Shown: piece after piece, positions 58,367 to 64,000 of the stretch | How positions within the stretch are numbered: position 1 is the first letter of the stretch | Layout: each line of letters starts with the position of its first letter | NCBI RefSeq assembly: GCF_003992615.1 | Contig: NZ_RZMY01000013.1 | Span: 350,238-414,237 of the forward strand | DNA: 64,000 bases | Source of the DNA: Flagellimonas beolgyonensis | GTDB lineage: Bacteria > Bacteroidota > Bacteroidia > Flavobacteriales > Flavobacteriaceae | Reading direction: 5' to 3' | Notes under the pieces: model-generated | Database searches by the model: none | What the model was told of the DNA's origin: nothing | Seen by the model: the letters and a program-made list of their open reading frames with translations, nothing else | Position numbers and translations under genes: made by a program

Positions 58367-59222
58367 TTTAGCGTTCAGTGTTTTGAGCTCCACTTGGATC
58401 TTTGTGGTCTTCAAACTCTATGATGTACACAAAGTACAGACTTTGTTGGCCATCATTATCAATTATTTCACTGCATGCACAGTTGGATTGTTATTGTACG
58501 ATGGGGAAATAAATATTGGCCAATTGGCCTCTTCCTCTTGGATCTATGGACCCCTGCTCTTGGGAGTGCTGTTCATCACCATCTTCAACCTCATGGCAAA
58601 AACGGCGCAAATTTCAGGCGTCTCCGTAGCTTCGGTCGCCACCAAAATGTCGTTGGTGATCCCGGTAATCTTGGGTATGGCCCTGTATGGGGAACAACTA
58701 TCCCTTTGGCAAGGCGCCGGTATTGTTTTGGCCTTGTTTGCCGTGTACTTGGCATCCATAAAACAAAAGAGCATTGCTTTTAATAGAAAAGACCTGATAT
58801 TACCTCTTCTGGTCTTTCTGGGTTCAGGGGCTATCGACGCCAGCATTAAATATTTTGAAGAAAAACATTTGACGGATCAAGAAATTCCCATCTTCTCTTC
58901 ATTGGTCTTCGGTTGTGCCGCTTTGTCCGGTTTAATTTTTGTTGCCCTTAAAGGCAAGGGTAACAACTTTAAGGTTAATGCGAAGAACATATTGGGCGGA
59001 ATAGCCCTTGGGGTTCCCAATTATTTTTCCATTTACTTTTTGATACGGGCCTTGCGCTCTGAGACCTTGAGCAGTGCCGCGGTGTTTACACTGAACAATG
59101 TGGCCATTGTAATGCTCTCCACTTTATTGGGAATTTTACTGTTCAAGGAAAGGTTGACCTTAAAAAACTGGCTGGGCGTCCTGCTTTCCGTTTTGAGCAT
59201 AATCATGGTAGCGCTGCTTTAG
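58359..59222 (+). CDS. EamA/DMT-family transporter
   Basis: A 287-residue inner-membrane protein with ten predicted helices in two five-helix repeats, typical of the drug/metabolite transporter superfamily. The repeat ends are ALYGEQLSLWQGAGIVLALFAVYLASI and LGILLFKERLTLKNWLGVLLS, the usual EamA motif (GExLT...Q/N-x-x-G). The substrate is unknown; being in operon with ribD and the HAD gene, riboflavin or a related metabolite is possible but not shown. Confidence 0.9.
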   Translation: MLDLAFSVLSSTWIFVVFKLYDVHKVQTLLAIIINYFTACTVGLLLYDGEINIGQLASSSWIYGPLLLGVLFITIFNLMAKTAQISGVSVASVATKMSLVIPVILGMALYGEQLSLWQGAGIVLALFAVYLASIKQKSIAFNRKDLILPLLVFLGSGAIDASIKYFEEKHLTDQEIPIFSSLVFGCAALSGLIFVALKGKGNNFKVNAKNILGGIALGVPNYFSIYFLIRALRSETLSSAAVFTLNNVAIVMLSTLLGILLFKERLTLKNWLGVLLSVLSIIMVALL

Positions 59223-59383
59223 CACCAATTCACAACAAACAATGGGCAATGACCAAACCATAAATTCCAAATTCAAGAATTGATTTATGGTAATTCATGG
59301 AATTCGCGTCAAATTACAGCAGCTACTTTTCCCGGTGACCTAAATTGGTTTCCATGTCATTCTTATTGGATAGCTTTGCTACA

Positions 59384-59992
59384 ATGGAAGAAGACGTTTA
59401 CAAAACGGTTGAACAACCTTCACCTGAAGTTTTATACAAGGACAAAAAGAGTAAGTTCTTCGCAACTGTTTACCCCATTGCATCAGAAGATGACGTAAAA
59501 CCTATTGTTGAAGCCCTTCGCAAAAAATACCATACCGCCAACCATGTTTGTTATGCTTGGCAATTGGGAACACACAGTCCAACTTACCGTGCCAATGACG
59601 ACGGTGAACCCAACAACTCGGCAGGCATGCCCATTTATGGGCAGATACAGGCTTTTGATGTAACCAATGTACTTGTTACCGTAACCCGGATTTTTGGGGG
59701 AACCAAACTGGGTGTGGGCGGTTTGATCCAAGCTTACCGAACCGCGGCCCAAATGGCCCTGGAAAATGCCATTATAGTTGAAAAGACCATCAAAGCCCAC
59801 TTTCAATTAAAATTTGGCTATGCCGATATGGATAAAGTAATGCGTGCAATCAAACAGCACAACCTCGAAATTGATTACCAAAAAATGGAAATGAACTGCG
59901 AATTGATGGTTTCAGTGCGATTGAGTGAGGCTGAAACGATTCAACGGCTTTTTGAGGAGATGCAACATGTAGATGTTAGGGTGAAGGGTTAA
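59384..59992 (+). CDS. YigZ/IMPACT family protein
   Basis: A 202-residue member of the IMPACT (YigZ) family, which binds ribosome-associated or regulatory proteins; in bacteria the exact role is unclear. The core HVCYAWQLGTHSPTYRANDDGEPNNSAGMPI and the following VTRIFGGTKLGVGGLIQAYR are diagnostic. ATG at 59384 is preferred to the longer frame. It stands alone after about 160 bases from the EamA gene and is followed by a short repeat-bearing spacer. Confidence 0.92.
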   Translation: MEEDVYKTVEQPSPEVLYKDKKSKFFATVYPIASEDDVKPIVEALRKKYHTANHVCYAWQLGTHSPTYRANDDGEPNNSAGMPIYGQIQAFDVTNVLVTVTRIFGGTKLGVGGLIQAYRTAAQMALENAIIVEKTIKAHFQLKFGYADMDKVMRAIKQHNLEIDYQKMEMNCELMVSVRLSEAETIQRLFEEMQHVDVRVKG

Positions 59993-60033
59993 GGGCAGAT
60001 GTTTTATGGGACTTGGGGAGATTTTAGAGAGTG

Positions 60034-60069
60034 GGATTCTTCACTCGCTCCGCTCATTCAGAATGACAG
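60034..60069. repeat. Short interspersed repeat-like stretch
   Basis: GGATTCTTCACTCGCTCCGC then TCATTCAGAATGACAG resembles the dispersed 'TTCTTCACT...TCAGAATGACA' intergenic repeats common in flavobacterial genomes. It lies in the 132-base spacer between the YigZ gene and YbgC. Copy number cannot be judged from this window alone. Confidence 0.5.
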
Positions 60070-60124
60070 ATCTCATTTAACAATAAAATTTGTAATTCCG
60101 ATAATCTTGGAGTCCAAAAATCCA

Positions 60125-60520
60125 TTAATCCAATTTGTCCAAAATATAATCGGGACACTTCATCGGTTTTCCTGTCCTTTTGTCCATAAAGGCCAAAACG
60201 GTATGGGCCGTGGCCAACAATTCCCCGGCTTCGTTCAGAACCCGATAATCGAACTCGATCTTCACCAAGGGTTTGGACTTCAAACGGGTCTCCACTGTAA
60301 GAAGGTCATCATACAGCGCAGATTTTTTATAATCAATGTGTAAGGAAATTACAGGCAACATTACTCCATTGTCCTCCATACTTTTATAGGTGATTCCAAG
60401 AGTCCTTAACCACTCTACCCTACCCATCTCCAAGTATTGTGCATAATTGCCATGATAAACAACCCCCATTTGGTCGGTTTCTGCATACCGTACTCGAAAA
60501 GAATGTGAATTTAGACCCAT
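60125..60520 (-). CDS. Acyl-CoA thioesterase, YbgC-like 4HBT
   Basis: A 131-residue hotdog-fold thioesterase with the classic active-site motif RYAETDQMGVVYHGNYAQYLE, where D of ETDQMG is the catalytic residue. In proteobacteria YbgC is linked to the Tol-Pal system; in Bacteroidota it is found in varied contexts. Here it is divergent from dnaA with about 200 bases between. A weak TAATTTTT box lies close to the start on the minus strand. Confidence 0.92.
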   Translation of the reverse strand: MGLNSHSFRVRYAETDQMGVVYHGNYAQYLEMGRVEWLRTLGITYKSMEDNGVMLPVISLHIDYKKSALYDDLLTVETRLKSKPLVKIEFDYRVLNEAGELLATAHTVLAFMDKRTGKPMKCPDYILDKLD

Positions 60521-60722
60521 TTTTAACTTAAAAATTATATATTTAGAGGCTTGCTTAATGCGAGGGTAACATGCGAAAAAAAAACAAAACTTTCAATGAC
60601 AAAATGATTTTTTTTTTAGAAGATTTGTTCACATATTTGTCGCATCCAATAAGCATCTTGTCATCCTTTAGATGTTTACTCTTAAGTGTTAAAGCTAACC
60701 ATTAAAACAAGGAAAAACTTCT

Positions 60723-62147
60723 ATGAGTGTTACTGCTAATTCCGTATGGAACAACTGTTTGGCATTTATCCAGGATAATATCCAACCGCAGGCATTCAAG
60801 ACGTGGTTCGAGCCCATCAAGCCTATAAAATTGACTGATAAGGCACTGAGCATTCAGGTGCCCAGCAAGTTTTTCTATGAATGGTTGGAGGAACATTATG
60901 TCAAGCTTTTGAAGGTGGCCCTAACTCGAGAATTGGGTAGCAACGCCAAATTGATCTACATCATAAAAATGGAGAACAAGTATGGTAACAAGGAACCGTT
61001 CACCGAACAGATTCCCAGTGCCAATCGTTCCGCAGTTGCCCCCCAAGAGTTGGATGTGCCTATTACCTCCAAAAGTCCTGAACTGAAAAACCCTTTTGTG
61101 ATTCCCGGAATCCGGAACATAAAGATTGAATCACAGTTAAATCCCAATTATAATTTCGACAACTTCCTTGAAGGCGATTCCAACCGTTTGGCAAGATCCG
61201 CTGGTATGGCCGTGGCCAACAAACCGGGAGGCACTTCTTTCAATCCATTGTTGGTTTTCGGAGGCGTCGGATTGGGGAAGACACACTTGGCACACGCCAT
61301 CGGTGTGGAAATCAAGGACAAATATCCCGAAAAAACGGTGTTGTACATCTCTGCCGAGAAGTTCACCCAACAATATATAGAATCCGTAAAAAAGAACACC
61401 CGGAACGATTTCATCCATTTTTACCAGTTGATCGATGTGCTCATCATTGATGATGTGCAATTCCTATCCGGTAAATCGGGCACGCAGGACGTGTTCTTCC
61501 ATATCTTCAACCATTTGCACCAAAACGGTAAGCAGGTGATTTTGACCTCGGACAAAGCACCTGTGGATATGCAGGATATCGAACAGCGCTTGTTGTCCCG
61601 ATTCAAATGGGGACTTTCGGCCGAGCTGCAAAGCCCGGATTACGAAACCCGCGTTTCCATTTTAAAGAACAAATTGTATAGGGATGGTGTTGAAATGCCC
61701 GATGACATCATCGACCACGTGGCCAAAAACATCAAGACCAATATCCGTGAACTTGAAGGTGCCATTATATCATTGATTGCCCAATCTTCGTTCAATAAAC
61801 GAGAGGTTACCCTGGAATTGGCCCAACAAGTGGTGGAGAAATTCGTGAAGAACACCAAACGCGAAGTTTCCATCGATTACATCCAAAAAGTGGTTTCGGA
61901 TTATTTCGAAATGGATGTGGCTACACTACAATCCAAAACCCGTAAGCGCCACATTGTTCAGGCTCGACAATTGGCCATGTTCTTTGCCAAAAAGTTTACC
62001 AAGGCCTCTTTGGCCAGTATCGGTTCCCAGATCGGGAAACGCGACCATGCCACTGTATTGCACGCCTGCAAAACAGTTGATAATTTGGCCGAGACCGATA
62101 AACAGTTCAGAAAATACATAGAGGACCTCAATAAAAAGTTCTCTTAA
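60723..62147 (+). CDS. dnaA: Chromosomal replication initiator DnaA
   Basis: AAA+ protein that opens the replication origin. The 474-residue product has domain I (SVWNNCLAFIQDNIQPQAFKTWF), a linker, AAA+ with GGVGLGKTHLAHAIG and Walker B VLIIDDVQFLSGK, and the domain IV DNA-binding signature IGKRDHATVLHACKTV. The upstream 200 bases contain only one near DnaA box (TTGTTCACA), so oriC is probably elsewhere. Followed by the phosphatase gene after 15 bases. Confidence 0.98.
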   Translation: MSVTANSVWNNCLAFIQDNIQPQAFKTWFEPIKPIKLTDKALSIQVPSKFFYEWLEEHYVKLLKVALTRELGSNAKLIYIIKMENKYGNKEPFTEQIPSANRSAVAPQELDVPITSKSPELKNPFVIPGIRNIKIESQLNPNYNFDNFLEGDSNRLARSAGMAVANKPGGTSFNPLLVFGGVGLGKTHLAHAIGVEIKDKYPEKTVLYISAEKFTQQYIESVKKNTRNDFIHFYQLIDVLIIDDVQFLSGKSGTQDVFFHIFNHLHQNGKQVILTSDKAPVDMQDIEQRLLSRFKWGLSAELQSPDYETRVSILKNKLYRDGVEMPDDIIDHVAKNIKTNIRELEGAIISLIAQSSFNKREVTLELAQQVVEKFVKNTKREVSIDYIQKVVSDYFEMDVATLQSKTRKRHIVQARQLAMFFAKKFTKASLASIGSQIGKRDHATVLHACKTVDNLAETDKQFRKYIEDLNKKFS

Positions 62148-62162
62148 ACCCCCTTTTATTTT

Positions 62163-62615
62163 ATGAAAACCAAAGTGCTGATGGTCTGCTTGGGAAACAT
62201 TTGCAGGTCACCTTTGGCCGAAGGCATTTTGAAATCCAAAGTGGACCCTGATAAGGTTTTTGTGGATTCTGCGGGAACTGCCGGGTATCATGTGGGCAAT
62301 CCACCAGATCATAGGTCCGTGGCCGTGGCCCGTCAAAATGGCTTGGACATCAGCAACCAAAGGTGCAGAAAGTTTTCCTCCATTGATTTTTTGGAGTTTG
62401 ACCATATCTATGTGATGGACAAGAGCAATTTCTCGAATGTTATTCAGCTTGCAAACACCGAAGATGATCGCGCCAAAGTAAAATTGTTGTTGGAGGAAAT
62501 CGATTTTGACATTTCCGAGGTGCCAGACCCCTATTATGGGGGTGCCGATGGGTTTGAAAAAGTATACCAAATGATCGATAGGGCTTGTGAGGCCATTGCA
62601 AAAAAACTAACTTGA
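62163..62615 (+). CDS. Low-molecular-weight protein-tyrosine phosphatase
   Basis: A 150-residue LMW-PTP with the P-loop CLGNICRS (catalytic C9, R15) and the acid loop VPDPYYGG with the general-acid Asp. Such enzymes dephosphorylate tyrosine kinases of polysaccharide export, or arsenate in ArsC-like members; no polysaccharide locus is next to it. It is 15 bases after dnaA and four bases before the methyltransferase, so the three may be co-transcribed. Confidence 0.95.
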   Translation: MKTKVLMVCLGNICRSPLAEGILKSKVDPDKVFVDSAGTAGYHVGNPPDHRSVAVARQNGLDISNQRCRKFSSIDFLEFDHIYVMDKSNFSNVIQLANTEDDRAKVKLLLEEIDFDISEVPDPYYGGADGFEKVYQMIDRACEAIAKKLT

Positions 62616-62619
62616 AGTC

Positions 62620-63348
62620 ATGGAAGAGGCAAAACCCGGATTGGTCATCGGCAAATTGTATTTGATTCCCACCACCTTAGGTGACAATGCGCCCTTGGAG
62701 GTCATGCCCATATCCGTGAAGGGAACCATTGAAAAGATCGACCATTACATTGTTGAAAACGAGAAATCGGCACGACGATTCATCAAAAGGGTAAGCCCAA
62801 ACAAGCCCCAACCCAGTTTGCACATCCAAACCTTGAACAAATACACCAATCCAGAAGAAATCCCATCCTATTTAGATCCATGCATCCATGGCTTCAATAT
62901 AGGTGTGCTTTCTGAGGCTGGTTGCCCGGGCATAGCGGATCCCGGTGCCGATGTGGTTCGGGTAGCGCACGAAAGAAGAATCCAAGTGGTTCCAATGGTA
63001 GGCCCTTCTTCCATTTTAATGGCCATGATGTCCAGCGGCATGAACGGCCAAAATTTTGCCTTCAATGGATACTTACCTATTGATAAAGTGGAGCGTAAGG
63101 CCAAAGTAAAGGCGCTTGAAAAGCTTTCCAAGGAGACAGGGCAGACCCAAATATTTATGGAAACCCCTTATCGTAACAATAAGTTTTTGGCGGAGTTGAT
63201 CAAAATCCTACAGAAAAGCACCCGACTTTGCATTGCTTGCGATATTACCTTGCCCACCGAATTCATTCAGACCAAAAGTGTTCATGAATGGAGCGAAATT
63301 ACTCTAGACCTCGATAAAAGACCCACGATCTATATCATTCAGGCATAA
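62620..63348 (+). CDS. RsmI-like SAM-dependent methyltransferase
   Basis: A 242-residue tetrapyrrole-methylase-fold (TP-methylase) enzyme related to RsmI, which methylates the 2'-OH of C1402 in 16S rRNA. The usual start VVATPIGN is replaced by KLYLIPTTLGDNAP, and GCPGIADPGADVVRVAHE and VPMVGPSSILMAMMSSG are conserved. The departure from the RsmI start region suggests a Bacteroidota paralogue; the substrate is inferred. It ends at a hairpin terminator. Confidence 0.88.
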   Translation: MEEAKPGLVIGKLYLIPTTLGDNAPLEVMPISVKGTIEKIDHYIVENEKSARRFIKRVSPNKPQPSLHIQTLNKYTNPEEIPSYLDPCIHGFNIGVLSEAGCPGIADPGADVVRVAHERRIQVVPMVGPSSILMAMMSSGMNGQNFAFNGYLPIDKVERKAKVKALEKLSKETGQTQIFMETPYRNNKFLAELIKILQKSTRLCIACDITLPTEFIQTKSVHEWSEITLDLDKRPTIYIIQA

Positions 63349-63382
63349 AAAAACCCGGAACAAAGTTCCGGGTTTCCTTTCA
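63346..63382. terminator. Strong bidirectional intrinsic terminator
   Basis: AACCCGGAAC-aaa-GTTCCGGGTT (63352-63361 and 63365-63374) is a ten-base perfect stem with A- and T-rich flanks on the two sides. It separates two convergent genes. Confidence 0.85.
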
Positions 63383-63395
63383 TTTTATGGTATTA

Positions 63396-64000
63396 CTACA
63401 CTTTTGCATTCTTTTTCTGTGGAATGTTGGAAATATCGTACCCAGCAAACTTTTTCATATAGTAAGAGATACTGCTTCCGTATGCATCCGTAACATCGTC
63501 CTGTCCATAGGAACGTAAATACTTCTTCACGTTTCCGGCCCCAGCCAAATGAGCTGCAGCCAAAATGCCAGATTCCGTAATTTCGACACCACCAATCCTT
63601 TTGCCCTTAAAACGCTTGATGTCCCTTCTCAAAATCCATTTGTTTCGGGCTATGTTCGTTTCAAAGGCCTTTTCCTGTAGTTCCGCATTGTCCAAAAAGG
63701 TATCCATATCGTAAATACCCATCAAATGCAACGTACTGCTGCCAAATTGGTATTTTCCCAAATAACCCAATGTGTTCACTACATGGTATTTTCCTTGGGA
63801 CTCCTTAAAGGCCAGCGCCTCTTTAAAGCCATTATAGGCTTTACCCAAGAAAGGAGGTGTTACTTCGTATGCTTCAAGAGCGTTCTCCGGTTCTTGATTC
63901 ACATACAGTTCAAAGTTGCCACTTACCTTCAATGATTCGGGAACCTCCAGTGCTCCCTTATCCATCACTGTGTAAGAACCAAAACTGGTCAAAACTACTA
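63396..64000 (-). CDS. Lysozyme-like (transglycosylase-type) exported protein, 5'-truncated
   Basis: About 200 residues are visible; the frame is open to the window edge, so the N-terminus lies outside (the codon at 63992 is TTG, not a convincing start). The part LAFKESQGKYHVVNTLGYLGKY followed by QFGSSTL has the ESxG look of a lysozyme-like fold, with E as the likely catalytic residue, and the later GILAAAHLAGAGNVKKYLR is typical of phage-type or peptidoglycan-binding transglycosylases. The call is moderately sure. No phage genes surround it. Confidence 0.65.
   Translation of the reverse strand, partial: VVLTSFGSYTVMDKGALEVPESLKVSGNFELYVNQEPENALEAYEVTPPFLGKAYNGFKEALAFKESQGKYHVVNTLGYLGKYQFGSSTLHLMGIYDMDTFLDNAELQEKAFETNIARNKWILRRDIKRFKGKRIGGVEITESGILAAAHLAGAGNVKKYLRSYGQDDVTDAYGSSISYYMKKFAGYDISNIPQKKNAKV

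Noticed and set aside
60521..60722. Replication origin next to dnaA
   Set aside because: Only one near match to a DnaA box (TTGTTCACA) and no A/T-rich repeated unit; no cluster as expected for oriC.

Overview
The window is a chromosomal segment from a marine-type Flavobacteriia (Bacteroidota), most like the Muricauda/Flagellimonas group; the family is well supported, the genus is a guess. Evidence: TAnnTTTG promoter boxes (clear in front of the SRP RNA gene), a Bacteroidota-style SRP RNA, the Rpb6-like RpoZ, PorP/SprF and DUF4835 (PorD-type) proteins linked to type IX secretion, BspA-type surface lipoproteins, the RprX/RprY two-component pair, YtxJ, and the gene order bamD-rpoZ-coaBC-porD-recN. 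Gene density is very high. Most of the window is housekeeping; I see no prophage, insertion sequence, CRISPR array, tRNA or rRNA gene.

Layout. 1-9.6 kb: end of pheT, fasciclin lipoprotein, a YbiT-like ABC-F ATPase, a thioredoxin-fold lipoprotein without CxxC, transaldolase, an SDR, the SRP RNA gene and glutaminyl cyclase plus thioesterase. 9.6-15 kb: a signalling island made of a LytTR regulator with a dead receiver, two very small exported products, a lipoprotein-TPR histidine kinase and a LuxR-type regulator. 15-25.6 kb: glyA, ytxJ, clpB, a TetR regulator, a PorP-SPOR fusion, smpB and pcm. 25.7-29.6 kb: Gfo/Idh oxidoreductase, 3-hydroxyacyl-CoA dehydrogenase, DUF1015 and the PLP homeostasis protein. 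29.6-34.5 kb: five overlapping genes (exonuclease/GIY-YIG fusion, potassium channel, miaA, gluconate kinase, gluconate permease). 34.5-47 kb, minus strand: rprY-rprX, coaE, ybbR, glycosyltransferase, fabI, recN, porD, coaBC, rpoZ, bamD, dapA and DUF6913. 47-52.8 kb: a 5'-nucleotidase split into two genes and two tandem BspA-type surface lipoproteins, with a decayed nucleotidase tail between them. 53-64 kb: ligA-prmC-GNAT, ribD-HAD-EamA, YigZ, YbgC, dnaA, a low-molecular-weight phosphatase, an RsmI-like methyltransferase and a truncated lysozyme-like protein.

The most promising candidate for an undescribed system is the 10-14.2 kb signalling island. A small exported peptide gene and the periplasmic TPR sensor half of the kinase share a low-GC composition, while the kinase half, the small lipoprotein and both regulators look like the rest of the chromosome. 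That resembles ligand/receptor co-exchange in peptide signalling loci, but it is an inference. The second notable region is 48.6-52.8 kb, where a unit (nucleotidase tail plus BspA gene) appears to have been duplicated in tandem.
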